Shown: positions 1 through 9,747 of the stretch, in pieces
Layout: the number at the start of each line of letters is the position of its first letter
Position numbering within the stretch: position 1 is the first letter of the stretch
Source of the DNA: a bacterium
GTDB taxonomy: Bacteria > Elusimicrobiota > Elusimicrobia > UBA1565 > UBA9628
NCBI GenBank assembly: GCA_021806745.1
Contig: JAJZQS010000014.1
Coordinates: 1 to 37,762, forward strand
Length of the DNA: 37,762 nucleotides
Direction: 5' to 3'
The notes under the pieces: model-generated
Seen by the model: the letters and a program-made list of their open reading frames with translations, nothing else
Databases searched by the model: none
Told to the model about the DNA's origin: nothing
Program-made: the position numbers and the translations under genes

Positions 1-243
1 AGCCCGACGAGAGATCGCGTCGGGGTCGCGCAAGGCCTCGATGCGCCCCGGACGCGACGCGGCGCGCGAGAGCGGCGCGGCGACGGCGGCGGCCGACGGC
101 GCGGAAGGGCCGACGAAATCGATCGAATAGACGCCGGCCGTCGACGGCGGACGCGCGCGCGACGACAGCAGCAGAAACGCCGCCGCGGCCGCCGCGTGCA
201 GGCCCAGCGATCGGGCCAAATAGGGCTTGAGCGCTTCGTTCAC
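1..243 (-). CDS. TonB-like energy transducer, N-terminal part (runs off the window)
   Basis: Only the first 81 codons are visible. The GTG start at 243 overlaps the exbD stop in a GTGA, so translation is probably coupled to exbD. The product begins with a short cytoplasmic stretch (VNEALKPYLARS), then an alanine/leucine-rich membrane anchor at about residues 11-27, then an Ala/Pro/Ser/Arg-rich periplasmic start. That architecture plus its place directly after exbB and exbD suggests TonB (or TolA): the protein that carries proton-motive energy from the ExbBD motor to outer-membrane partners. The diagnostic C-terminal TonB fold lies outside the window, so the call rests on anchor and context only. 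Confidence 0.6.
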   Translation of the reverse strand, partial: MNEALKPYLARSLGLHAAAAAAFLLLSSRARPPSTAGVYSIDFVGPSAPSAAAVAAPLSRAASRPGRIEALRDPDAISRRA

Positions 244-659
244 CGCGCCTCGGGCGTCACGCCCACGCCCAGCTTGCCCACGCCCAAACGCTTGGCCGCG
301 TCGAGCACCGCCACCACTTTTTCCACCGGCACGCTGCGGTCGGCCTCCACGAGCAAGGTTTTTCCCGCCGCGCGCGGCAGGCGCAAGACCAGTTCGTGCT
401 CGAGATCGTTCCAATGGACGGCCGTGCCGTCGACGGTCACCGCGCCGCTCTTTTCGATCTGCACGGTCACCGCGCTGTCGGCCGAGGTCGGCTCGCCGCT
501 GACGGCCTTGGGAAGCTTGACCGTGAGCTGATGGCGCACCAAAATCGGCGTCAGCACCATGAAGATGATGACCAAGATCAGCGACACGTCGATGAGCGGG
601 ATCAGGTTCATCTCCGCGATCAGGCGCCTGCGCGCCCGCGCGCCGGTGTGGACGATCAA
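240..659 (-). CDS. exbD: ExbD/TolR-family biopolymer transport protein
   Basis: A 139-residue protein, the usual ExbD length. It has a short basic N-terminus, one transmembrane helix at about residues 18-38 (starting NLIPLIDVSLILVIIFM) and a periplasmic domain. Asp24 in the helix matches the conserved Asp of ExbD/TolR that takes part in proton flow. With ExbB it forms the inner-membrane motor driven by the proton gradient. The start is read as TTG at 659, overlapping the exbB stop (TTGA); the next ATG (codon 17) would cut away the basic segment before the helix. It sits between exbB and the TonB-like gene with four-base overlaps on both sides. Confidence 0.9.
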   Translation of the reverse strand: MIVHTGARARRRLIAEMNLIPLIDVSLILVIIFMVLTPILVRHQLTVKLPKAVSGEPTSADSAVTVQIEKSGAVTVDGTAVHWNDLEHELVLRLPRAAGKTLLVEADRSVPVEKVVAVLDAAKRLGVGKLGVGVTPEAR

Positions 660-1279
660 CGGTGCGCCCTCTCGGAAAGGCCGTCAAGAACCTCCTCGAC
701 GGCCCAACCCAGGTCTTCCTGGAAGCGCGCGATGCGCTGGTTGAACGCGTTGAAGGCCGCCACCGACGGGATGGCCACAAGAAGCCCCGCCGCCGTGGTG
801 ACCAGGGCCTCGGAGATGCCCACGGCCACAAGGCCCGGGCCGGCGCCCGCCGCCGAGGCGAGGTCATGAAAGGCCCGCATCACGCCCACGACCGTGCCGA
901 AAAGACCGATGAAGGGCGCGACCGACGCGATCGTGCCGAGCGTCGCCAACCCCCGCTCGAGCTCCGCGGCGGCTCGTCCGATGGCGCGTTCGGCCGAGCG
1001 CTGACGCTCCTCGCGGTGCGGCGGTCCCGACAAGGTCGCCGCGATGACTCCCGCGGCCAGTCCGCGGTGCTGCCTGGCCAGGGCCGCCGCTTCCTGCAGC
1101 TTGCCCGCGGCCGCCGCCGCGCGCACGCGCGCGAGGAAATCGGCGTAGCCGCCCGTGGCGCGCCGGAAAAAACGCCAGCGCTCCCAAATCAACGCCACTC
1201 CGTAGACCGACAACAGGAACATCCCCGCCAGCACCGGCCCTCCGGCGGCGAGCACGCCGAAAAATCCCTCGTGATCCAT
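656..1279 (-). CDS. exbB: ExbB/TolQ/MotA-family proton channel protein
   Basis: A 207-residue inner-membrane protein with three predicted helices: about residues 15-37, 112-136 and 148-175. The second carries the family-typical run LGTIASVAPFIGLFGTVVGV. ExbB-type proteins form the pentameric ring around ExbD and conduct protons to energise TonB or Tol partners. It is the first gene of exbB-exbD-tonB. The ATG at 1279 has no Shine-Dalgarno sequence, but CATAAT lies six bases upstream, which fits a leaderless message. TolQ and ExbB are hard to tell apart from one sequence; no tolB or pal is present here. Confidence 0.9.
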   Translation of the reverse strand: MDHEGFFGVLAAGGPVLAGMFLLSVYGVALIWERWRFFRRATGGYADFLARVRAAAAAGKLQEAAALARQHRGLAAGVIAATLSGPPHREERQRSAERAIGRAAAELERGLATLGTIASVAPFIGLFGTVVGVMRAFHDLASAAGAGPGLVAVGISEALVTTAAGLLVAIPSVAAFNAFNQRIARFQEDLGWAVEEVLDGLSERAHR

Positions 1280-1285
1280 GACGCG

Positions 1286-1291
1286 ATTATG
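1286..1291 (-). promoter_or_regulatory. Candidate -10 element (CATAAT) of the exbB operon
   Basis: CATAAT on the minus strand ends six bases before the exbB ATG, which would place the transcript start at or next to the A of the start codon. No convincing -35 hexamer is seen at 16-18 bases. It is one of several such sites in the window. Confidence 0.4.
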
Positions 1292-1307
1292 CCAAATCGC
1301 TCCGCGC

Positions 1308-1336
1308 TTGCGCGATCCGCCCCAGGCTGGTAAACT
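1308..1336 (+). promoter_or_regulatory. Candidate sigma-70-type promoter of the MoxR operon
   Basis: TTGCGC at 1308-1313 and TAAACT at 1331-1336 are separated by 17 bases. Each hexamer matches four of six consensus positions. The ATG of the following gene is 11 bases beyond the -10, so the leader would be about five bases long. Confidence 0.45.
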
Positions 1337-1347
1337 GACGCGCGCCG

Positions 1348-2417
1348 ATGAAGACGATCGCGACGATGTTGTGCCTGTGCGCCGGCGCGGCCGCGGCCGC
1401 CGCGCATCCTCCCGCGCCGGGCATGGAAATCCCCCCCGGCTGGAGCGCCGCCGCTGCGACGAGCGCGATGCCGCAGGCGCTGATCGTGCTACGCGGCCCC
1501 GAGTCCGCCTCGTTCATCGTCGCGCCCGCGGGCGCGGTGCCGCCGGGAGCCTCGGGCGTCAAGCGCTACCTGGCCAAGGTGCTGGAGGGCATCAAAAGCG
1601 GCTCCGGCGGGGATTACCGCACCGACGGCGAGATCGAGACGCGGCTTTTCCGCAACGGCGTGAGCGCGCAGATGCTGCGCGCCACTCTGGACGGCCGGCC
1701 GCGGCTGGTGGTGGCCCTGCTCGACGCGGGTGGAGCGCCCCTGCTCGCCACCCTGTCGAGCGCCGCGCCCGAGGCCATGCTGACGCCGCTCATCGGCGGC
1801 CTGCGCCCGAGCGCGCCCGAAGGCGAGGTGCGCATGAGCGGCGTCGAGCGCAGCCTCGACGGGCAGCTCGAAATCGCGCTCGGCGGCGGGCGGCGCGGCC
1901 GCGCGCTGACGGTCGACGAGCGCGGACGCGGCGCGGTGATGGCCGTACAGGAGGCCGGCGCGGAGATCGTTTTCTTCAAGCTCTCGCCGCAAGACGCCGC
2001 GGCCAAGGACCAGCCCGGGCTGGTGCGCGCGACCGTCGCCGACGAACTCAAGGTCTCTCTGGATTCCGTACCTCCCGCCCGCCGCGCGCCCACGCCCGCC
2101 GGTCCCGCGGCCGCGTGCACGGGCGCGGCCGTGCCGGGCTCGCCGGACCTGCGCTTTGCCGCGGCGTACCTGCCCTGGGGCTACTGGGGCTACTCGGCGC
2201 TGGCGCGCGGACCCAAGGCCGAGGACGCGCTGATCGGCGTGCTCGCCGCTCTCAAGCCCGGACCGGACGCTTTGCCCAAACTGCTGGCCGACACGCCTGT
2301 CCTGGAACTGCCCGATCCCGACGCCTCGCGCCGCGCCGCGCTCGCGGCCGCGGCCGCCGCGGCCGCCGTCGTCATGATCGTCTGGAGCCTGACGCGAAAA
2401 AAAGGTAGCCTGCCGTC

Positions 2418-2421
<4 letters not shown>
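1348..2421 (+). CDS. Secreted protein with C-terminal membrane anchor, unknown function
   Basis: A 357-residue protein that I do not recognise. It has a signal peptide at residues 1 to about 19 (MKTIATMLCLCAGAAAAAA) and, near the C-terminus (about residues 328-348), a hydrophobic Ala/Val helix followed by SLTRKK, the look of a single-pass protein with a large extracytoplasmic domain and a short basic tail. The middle is a mixed alpha/beta-looking domain with an aromatic patch (LPWGYWGYSAL) near residue 275. Its stop overlaps the GTG of the moxR gene (GTGA at 2418-2421), so it is the first gene of the MoxR operon. It may be an accessory or substrate of that chaperone-like system; this is inference from position only. 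Confidence 0.75.
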
Positions 2422-3399
<978 letters not shown>

Positions 3400-3413
<14 letters not shown>

Positions 3414-4251
3414 CCCGGCCGACCAGGCGCGGCTGAAAGGCCTGCGGTTTACGCCGCGCCGCGCCGCCGCCCACGCGGCCGGAAGCCACCGCAGCGCGGC
3501 GCGGGGCTTCTCGCGCGAGTTCGACGAGCGCCGACCGTACGCCGCCGGCGACGAGGCGCGCTCCATCGACTGGAAGGCGTATGCGCGCCTCGATCGCTGG
3601 TATGTTCGCCAGAACCGGGCCGAGGTGCGCGCGCGTGTGGTCGTCGCCGTCGACGCGACCGCGTCGATGAGCTACGCAGGAGCTGGGCGACCGCCCAAGC
3701 TCGACGCCGCGCGCCGCGCCGCCGCGGCCCTGGCGTGGCTGGCGCTGTCGCGCGGCGACGAGGCGGGACTGGCCCTGATCGGCGCCGCCGGGGGCGTGCC
3801 CGCGCGCGGCGGCGCGGCGCACCTCGAGGCCATCGACCGCGCGCTCGACGAAATCCGCCCCGGCGCCGATCCCGACCTGGGCTCGGCGCTGGCCGCCGCC
3901 GCCGCCGAGCTGCCCGCGCGCGCCGCAGTCGTGCTGATCTCGGATCTGATGGGAGAGACCGCCGCGGTCCTGCGCGGCCTGCGCCGCCTGGCCGCGGGGC
4001 GGCGAGAACTGCGGGTGCTGCGCGTGCTCGACTCCGACGAGCGGGAGTTCCCCTTTTCCGGACCGTTGCTCGCGCTCGGGCTGGAGGGCGGGCGCGTCTC
4101 ACTTGACGCCGACGCGGCCGGCTCCGCCTATCGCGCGGCGTTCGCCGCGCAGGCCGAGGCCTACCGCGCGGCTCTGCGCCGCGCGGGCGCGCGCCTGTCC
4201 GAGACCGAAGGCGACTGGACGCGGGCGCTGGCGCGCCTGCTCGCGCCGTGA
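3400..4251 (+). CDS. DUF58-domain protein (VWA-like partner of MoxR)
   Basis: A 283-residue protein. The DUF58 hallmark appears around residues 45-80: a YAAGDEARSIDWKAYAR stretch followed by RWYVRQNRAEVRARVVVAVDATASM. The last part is the start of a VWA-like fold with a metal-site motif DATAS (DxTxS in place of DxSxS). No clear membrane helix is present, so it is probably cytoplasmic. DUF58 proteins nearly always pair with MoxR ATPases. GTG start inside the end of the moxR gene; its own stop overlaps the GTG of the next gene (GTGA). Confidence 0.9.
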
Positions 4252-6977
4252 ACTTCCTGACTCCCGCGGCGCTCTGGGCCCTGCCCGCCGCCGTCCTGCC
4301 GACGCTGATCCACCTTCTGTCGCGGCGGGCTCGGCGGCGCGTGGAGTTTTCCGACCTCGCGCTCTTGTCGAGCGTGGAGGCTCGGTTGCGCCCCCGCGCG
4401 CGCCTGCACGACCTCCTGCTGCTGGCCGTGCGCACGGCGCTGATTCTTTTTCTCGTGCTGGCCGCCGCGGGGCCCGTCTCGCGCGGCGGCGCCGCGGCCG
4501 GGCGCGGCGACGGGCTGGACTTGGCGATCTTGTTCGACGAGTCCTATTCGATGCGCGCCGTCCAAGACGGCCGCACGCGCTTTGAACGCGCCCGCGAGGC
4601 GGGGCGGCGTCTGCTGCGGCGCCTGGGTTCCGGCGACCGCGTCGCCGTGGCCGGTTTCGACGACCGGACGCCCGTCTTCTCGGCCTGGACCGACGCGGCC
4701 GCAGCCGACGCCACGCTGGCCGCGGCCGTGCCCGGCTGGCGCGGGAGCGACGCCGCCCGGGCCGTGGCCGCCGCGCGCACGCTGCTGTCGCGCTCGCCCC
4801 GCGGCCGCAGGCGAGCGCTCGTGGTGCTCGGCGACGGAGCCGCGCACATGTTCGCCGCCGGTCCCGTCGGGCCCGCGCCCGACGGCGAGACCGACATCGG
4901 CTTGCGCATGCCCGCTCTGCCCAATCGCTGGATCGAGGATGCCCGCCTCGCGCCGGACGCGCTTTCCCTGGAGGCGTTCGTTCGCTCCTCCGGCGCTCCC
5001 GCCGCCGCGCCGTTGGAGGCGCATTTCGGCGTCGGGCGCGCCTCCACGGCACGCGCGTCCGGCGTCGGCGATCGCGCGCGGGCTTCCGTCCCCCTGCCCG
5101 AGCCCGAAGACCCGCGCGACCCGCGCTGGTCCGGACGCCTGGTCTTGCCGCCCGACGCGCTCTCGCAAGACGGCTCCTACTATTTCTCGGCGCGGCGCAA
5201 GCCCTCCCCGCCCGTTCTGGTTTTGCTGTGCGATCCCGACGGAGAGCGCGCGGGGCGCGCCGGCTGGTTTCTGCGCCGCGTGTTCGGCCGCGCCGACGCC
5301 ACCTTGGCCGGACGACGCGCCGATGAGCGTCCCGCCGCGCTCTGGCGCGATGCCGACTGGAGCGCCTATGGCGCGGTCTTGCTTGCCGACGCCGAGAACC
5401 TCCCCGCGGGGCTGTCCGCGGCGTTGGAGGAATTCGCCGCGCGCGGAGGCAGCGTGCTGGTGGCTCCCGGCGAGAACGCCCGGCCGGAAGATTTCGCGCG
5501 GCTCTCGGGCTGGCTGCCCGCTCGCCTGGAGCGCTTCGAGACCGCGCCCGCCGGTCTTCGCTTCGCCCCGTCGCTGGCGGGTTTCGAACTCGGGAAGGTC
5601 GAATTTTCCCGGCGCGTACGGCTGACTCCGGCTCCCGGGGCGCGAGTGGACCTCGCCGCGTCCGACGGAGCGCCCATGCTCGTTTCGGGCCGCGTCGGCC
5701 GCGGCCGCGCCGCGGTGTGGGGCGCGCCGCTGGACGCCGACGGCTCCAATCTCGCACTCAAGCCCATGTTCCCGGCCTGGACGCGGCTGCTGCTGGACGC
5801 GGGCCTGCCCGAGATTGCCGCCTCGCCGACGCGGCAGGCGTTCGTGGGCGAGCCGCTCGCCCGCGTCTGGAGCGCCGACGAGGCCGCCCCGGACCGCGTG
5901 CGCGTGCGCCTGCCCGACGGGCGTCACACGACGCTGCCCGTGCGCGGGCGGCGCGCGCTGCTGCCCTCGGCCGACGAGCCCGGCCTCTACCGGTTCGAAG
6001 AGCCCGGCGGCGCCGACGCCGTGTTCGCCGTCAACCTCGACGCGCGCCGCGGCGAGAGCGACCTGACGCCCGCGCCTCGCCCGCCCTGGACGCCCGCCGC
6101 GCCCGAGGACCTCGACGCGGTGTTCTTGGCGGCGGTCTACGGCGTCGATCGGCGCGGACTTTGCCTCTGGCTGGCCGCGCTCGCGCTGGCACTGGAGATG
6201 CTCCTGTCGGCGCCCTCCCGCGCGGCAAAGACTCGCGTCGGCGCGGCGCTGGCGTGCGCGCTCGCGCTCGCCGCGCTGCCTGCCGCCCCCGCGCGCGCCC
6301 AGCAGGCGGACCGCTTCGTCTGGACGCAGTGGCGCTGGGGCCCGGATTGGGACCCCGACGCTCAAGCCCCGCGGCGGCTGCTGACGGCGCTGGCCGAGGA
6401 GACCAGCGTGCGCGTCCTGCCCGAGCGGCGCGTGATCGACCTGGACGATCCGGCGCTGTTCTCGTCGCCGTTCCTCTATTTGACCGGCGCGGGCCTGCCC
6501 GCGGAGCTCGACGATTCCCGACTGCGCCGCCTGCGCCAATACCTGGCCGCCGGAGGATTTCTCTGGATCGAAGACGCCTCCGGAGGGCCGCCCGCGGCGT
6601 TCGACCGCTGGGCGCGCGCGCTCGCGGCCAAGGCGCTGCCCGGAGCGCCGTTGACGCCTCTGCCCGACGACCACGTCGTCGACCGCACCTTCTTTCTCCT
6701 GCGACGCGCCGAGGGCTGCTCGGACGCCGAGCCGGCGCTGGAGGCGGCCTCGCTTGGCGGAAGGCTGGCGCTGGTGTATTCGCGCGCGGACGCGATGAGC
6801 GCCTGGGCCGAGGACGCCCTCGGCCACCCGCTGACGCCGTGCGGCGACCAACGCCGCCGGGAGCTCGCGCGCCGTCTGACGATCAACATCGTGATGTATT
6901 CGCTGACGGGCTCTTACAAGGCCGACGCGGTCCACCAGGCGCTGATCTTGAGCAAGCTGCGGGAGGCCGGGCCTTGA
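4248..6977 (+). CDS. BatA-type VWA membrane protein fused to a DUF4159 domain
   Basis: A 909-residue protein joining two families. The N-terminus is the BatA/aerotolerance-type double helix (FLTPAALWALPAAVLPTLIHLLS, then a second helix near residues 60-85). A VWA-like domain begins at about residue 90 with an intact metal site, DESYS. A third hydrophobic segment lies near residues 634-652. Next come a basic break and a second, signal-peptide-like run near 664-685 (GAALACALALAALPAAPARA, then QQA). The last 225 residues are DUF4159-like, starting FVWTQWRWGPDWDP. In other bacteria these are often separate genes, so this looks like a fusion with an internal export signal. GTG start overlapping the DUF58 stop; TTGA overlap with the next gene. 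Confidence 0.88.
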   Translation: MNFLTPAALWALPAAVLPTLIHLLSRRARRRVEFSDLALLSSVEARLRPRARLHDLLLLAVRTALILFLVLAAAGPVSRGGAAAGRGDGLDLAILFDESYSMRAVQDGRTRFERAREAGRRLLRRLGSGDRVAVAGFDDRTPVFSAWTDAAAADATLAAAVPGWRGSDAARAVAAARTLLSRSPRGRRRALVVLGDGAAHMFAAGPVGPAPDGETDIGLRMPALPNRWIEDARLAPDALSLEAFVRSSGAPAAAPLEAHFGVGRASTARASGVGDRARASVPLPEPEDPRDPRWSGRLVLPPDALSQDGSYYFSARRKPSPPVLVLLCDPDGERAGRAGWFLRRVFGRADATLAGRRADERPAALWRDADWSAYGAVLLADAENLPAGLSAALEEFAARGGSVLVAPGENARPEDFARLSGWLPARLERFETAPAGLRFAPSLAGFELGKVEFSRRVRLTPAPGARVDLAASDGAPMLVSGRVGRGRAAVWGAPLDADGSNLALKPMFPAWTRLLLDAGLPEIAASPTRQAFVGEPLARVWSADEAAPDRVRVRLPDGRHTTLPVRGRRALLPSADEPGLYRFEEPGGADAVFAVNLDARRGESDLTPAPRPPWTPAAPEDLDAVFLAAVYGVDRRGLCLWLAALALALEMLLSAPSRAAKTRVGAALACALALAALPAAPARAQQADRFVWTQWRWGPDWDPDAQAPRRLLTALAEETSVRVLPERRVIDLDDPALFSSPFLYLTGAGLPAELDDSRLRRLRQYLAAGGFLWIEDASGGPPAAFDRWARALAAKALPGAPLTPLPDDHVVDRTFFLLRRAEGCSDAEPALEAASLGGRLALVYSRADAMSAWAEDALGHPLTPCGDQRRRELARRLTINIVMYSLTGSYKADAVHQALILSKLREAGP

Positions 6978-9169
6978 GCCTTGGGCTTGAGCGCGGGCCC
7001 GGCGGGCCGGCCGACTGGGCGGCGGCGGCCCTCGCGCTGGGCGCGCTGATCTGGCATCTGCGGCGCGCGCGCGCGCCGCTGGGCGCGCGCGCGTTGCGCG
7101 CGGCCGCGGCCGGCGCGCTGATGCTGGCGGTCGCGCGCCCCGAGTTCGCGCGCCTGCAGACGCGGCGCGAAAAACCGCGGCTGCTGATCCTCGTCGACGA
7201 CGCCGCCTCCATGGCGGCGCCGGGTCCAGACGGTACGCGCTGGCGCCAGGCCCTGCGCTGGCTTGAACGGGCGCGCCCCGCGCTTGAAAGCCGCGCGCGC
7301 GTGTCGCTGGCGCTCATCGACGAGCGCGTGCGCCCGCTCGGCGGCTGGGACGAACTGAAAAAGGCCGCCGCGCGCGGCGGCGCGTTCACGCCCGCGCAGG
7401 CTCTCGACGCGGCGGCTCCCACGCGCGCCGACCGCATCTGGCTTCTGTCCGACGGCGTCGTCGACGACGGCGGCGACGCCGCGCGGGCGCTCTCGGCGCT
7501 GGGCGCGCCGACGGACGCGCTCGGCGTGGGCCCCGCGCGGCGCGACGCCGGCCCGACCGTCGTCGACGCTCTGGCTCCCGATTTCGCGTTCGCGCACGGC
7601 GAACTGCCGGTGCGCGCGGACATCGACGCGTCCGGGCTCAAGGGCCGCGAGGTGCTCGTCACGCTGTCGCGCGCCGACGACGCCGCGCCCGGCGGCTGGC
7701 GAGAGGCGGCGCGGCAAAACCGCCGCGTGTCGGCCGACGACGAGGTCTTCACCTCCTGCTTCACCGCCGTGGTTCCGTCTTTGGGCGCCGAGCGCTGGCG
7801 CGTGGAGGCGCGCGCCGGCGCGCGCGCGAACGCGCGCGAGTTCGTCGTGTCCGTCGTGCGCCAGAAATACCGGATCATGTACCTGGCCGGACGCCCGAGC
7901 CCCGAGTACGCGTTTTTGCGCGACTTCCTCAAGTCCGATCCCAATCGGGAACTAGTCTCCTTCGTCATCTTGCGCAACCCCAGCAGCCTCCCCCCCGCGC
8001 CCGACGACGAACTCTCACTGATCCCGTTCCCAGCGCAGGACGTCTTCGACCGCGCCCTGCCGCAGTTCGACTTGTTCATCCTGGAGAATTTCTCGGCCCC
8101 GCGCTTCGGCCTGCCGCCGTCGGCGCTGGAGCCCCTGCGCCGCTTCGTGGCCTCCGGCGGCGCCTTGCTGCTGCTGGGAGGCGAGAACGCCTTCTCCGCG
8201 GGCGGCTACAAGGGCACGCCGCTCGAGGAGATGCTTCCGGTGACCTTGACCGGGCGCACGCCTGACTTCAGCCCGGGACTGTTTCATCCCGAGCCCGCGT
8301 CCGTCGAGCATCCGCTGGCGGAACTTTTCGACACGCCCGAGAGCTCTCGCCGCGCCTGGCGAAGCCTGCCGCCCCTGGACGGCTGGGCCGACTTCGCGTC
8401 GGTTCGTCCCGGCGCGCAGGTGGTGGCCGTGCGCCAGGGCAAGACGACCGACGACGGCCGCCCCCTGCCGGTGATCGCCGTGCGCGCCTACGGGCGCGGC
8501 AAGGTCATGCTCGTCAGCACGGACTCGACATGGCGCTGGAAGCTCGGCGCCGCCGCGGACGAGTTCGCCTCGGATTTCTACGAACGATTCTGGTCGCGCG
8601 CGGTCGAATACCTGACCGGCACGCTCGATCTCTCAAAAGTCCAGTTCGCGCCGATCCCTCCCGAGGTGCCCGCGCGAGAACCGTTCACGGTCGTCGTGAG
8701 GGTCTTCGACTCCGATTTCACTCCCGCGAATTCCGCCCAGACGCGCCTGGAGTTGACCTGGACGCCTCCCGGCGCCGCGCCGCGCGCGGTGGCCGCGCGC
8801 GAGACCGCGCCGGGGGTCTACGAGGCGGACTTGACGGGGCTTTCGCCCGGCCTTCAGCGCCTGCGCGCCGTCGCGCGCGTGCGCGGAAGGCCCTGGGGAG
8901 AAAGCCAAGCGAGCTTTCTCTGGCGGGCGCCGCAGGCCCGTCCGATGGACAAGCCCTGGCTTGCGCGCGCCGCGGCCGGCTCCGGGGGGCGCTTTCTGGA
9001 TTTGTCCACGACCGACCCCGCGAAAGCGCTCGCGCTGCTGCCCGCGCCCAGACCGCGCGAACGCGTACGGCGGACGCTGCGCCCCTTCTCGTCGGCGCGC
9101 TGGCTGGCCCTGTGCGCGGTCTTGCTGGCTCTGGAGTGGGCTTGGCGCAGGCGCCTGGGCCTGGCGTGA
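6974..9169 (+). CDS. Membrane protein with VWA-like and glutamine-amidotransferase-like domains
   Basis: A 731-residue protein. The TTG start at 6974 overlaps the previous stop (TTGA); the open frame extends much further upstream, but that part is antiparallel noise over the preceding gene. Two N-terminal helices (about residues 12-30 and 40-57) are followed by a VWA-like domain whose metal motif is degenerate (DDAAS). A class-I glutamine-amidotransferase-like fold spans about residues 295-550 (MYLAGRPSPEYAFLRDFL; DLFILENFSAP; GGALLLLGGENAFSAGGY), without the catalytic Cys-His pair of true amidotransferases as far as I can see. A final helix lies near the C-terminus (ARWLALCAVLLALEWAW). This architecture is standard for the last gene of MoxR/Bat-like operons. 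Confidence 0.88.
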   Translation: MSLGLERGPGGPADWAAAALALGALIWHLRRARAPLGARALRAAAAGALMLAVARPEFARLQTRREKPRLLILVDDAASMAAPGPDGTRWRQALRWLERARPALESRARVSLALIDERVRPLGGWDELKKAAARGGAFTPAQALDAAAPTRADRIWLLSDGVVDDGGDAARALSALGAPTDALGVGPARRDAGPTVVDALAPDFAFAHGELPVRADIDASGLKGREVLVTLSRADDAAPGGWREAARQNRRVSADDEVFTSCFTAVVPSLGAERWRVEARAGARANAREFVVSVVRQKYRIMYLAGRPSPEYAFLRDFLKSDPNRELVSFVILRNPSSLPPAPDDELSLIPFPAQDVFDRALPQFDLFILENFSAPRFGLPPSALEPLRRFVASGGALLLLGGENAFSAGGYKGTPLEEMLPVTLTGRTPDFSPGLFHPEPASVEHPLAELFDTPESSRRAWRSLPPLDGWADFASVRPGAQVVAVRQGKTTDDGRPLPVIAVRAYGRGKVMLVSTDSTWRWKLGAAADEFASDFYERFWSRAVEYLTGTLDLSKVQFAPIPPEVPAREPFTVVVRVFDSDFTPANSAQTRLELTWTPPGAAPRAVAARETAPGVYEADLTGLSPGLQRLRAVARVRGRPWGESQASFLWRAPQARPMDKPWLARAAAGSGGRFLDLSTTDPAKALALLPAPRPRERVRRTLRPFSSARWLALCAVLLALEWAWRRRLGLA

Positions 9170-9179
9170 GGCCGCCTCA
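9167..9179. repeat. 13-base palindrome covering two convergent stop codons
   Basis: TGAGG-CCG-CCTCA. The left arm contains the TGA of the plus-strand VWA gene and the right arm the TGA of the minus-strand Nudix gene. There is no T-run on either side, so it is unlikely to be a strong terminator by itself. Confidence 0.5.
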
Positions 9180-9746
9180 GAGCAGCGGCAAGATCGAGCT
9201 CAGTATCCTGTAGGTCAGACCCCAGATCGTCGCATCGCCGAGAACGAACGCGTCGACCTCGCGCTCGCCCGCGGGCATCGAGACGCGAGCGCGCCTCGAC
9301 AGCGACGGCAGTTCTCCCAGACCCGCCCAGAGAAGTCCCGCGACCTCGTCGCTCAGGCGCGCGGCCGGGCGCTCCTCCAGGCCGAAGACGAACGGACGAA
9401 TGAGCAGCGGCTCGGGGCCGGGAGCGCTCGGGCGCAAGTCGTCGAGTTCGCCCAGCAGCGCGGCGCCGCTCAGGTGCACGCCGACTTCCTCGCGCGTCTC
9501 GCGCACGGCCGTCGCCAGCAAGTCCGCGTCGACGGCCTCTCGGCGGCCGCCGGGAAGCCCGATGTGTCCCGACCACGGATCGCCCTCGCGCCGCGCGCGG
9601 CGGATGAGCAGGATTTCCGGCCCCCGCGCCCCCGGAGACAGCGCCAGCGCCACCGCCGCCTCCCGCGACGAGGGCGCTTCGCGCCGAGGCGCGCGCGCGG
9701 CCAGTCTGCGGCGCAGGCCTGAGTAATGATCGCGCGCGCCGAACAC
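9177..9746 (-). CDS. Nudix hydrolase, CoA pyrophosphatase-like
   Basis: A 189-residue Nudix protein. Residues 45-90 read ILLIRRA...DPWSGHIGLPGG...TAVRETREEVGV. The motif core is Gly66-Gly67, Arg82-Glu83, Glu86-Glu87 and Gly89. The first acidic residue of the classical box is shifted (Asp73/Asp75), and the WSGHIGLPGG lead-in resembles the NudL/YeaB group that cleaves CoA and its derivatives. Substrate is inferred from this resemblance. GTG start, one base after the stop of the POTRA-like gene, making it the last gene of the seven-gene minus-strand operon. Its end converges on the VWA gene. Confidence 0.85.
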   Translation of the reverse strand: MFGARDHYSGLRRRLAARAPRREAPSSREAAVALALSPGARGPEILLIRRARREGDPWSGHIGLPGGRREAVDADLLATAVRETREEVGVHLSGAALLGELDDLRPSAPGPEPLLIRPFVFGLEERPAARLSDEVAGLLWAGLGELPSLSRRARVSMPAGEREVDAFVLGDATIWGLTYRILSSILPLL

Positions 9747-9747
9747 G

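Noticed and set aside
4161-6935. A minus-strand open frame of 924 codons opposite the BatA-DUF4159 gene
   Set aside because: Same shadow effect; the plus strand carries the recognisable membrane segments, VWA and DUF4159 domains.
5717-6973. Upstream extension of the VWA/amidotransferase gene to 5717
   Set aside because: The extension is Arg-rich frame noise over the preceding gene; the TTG at 6974 gives a natural membrane-anchored start and a TTGA junction.
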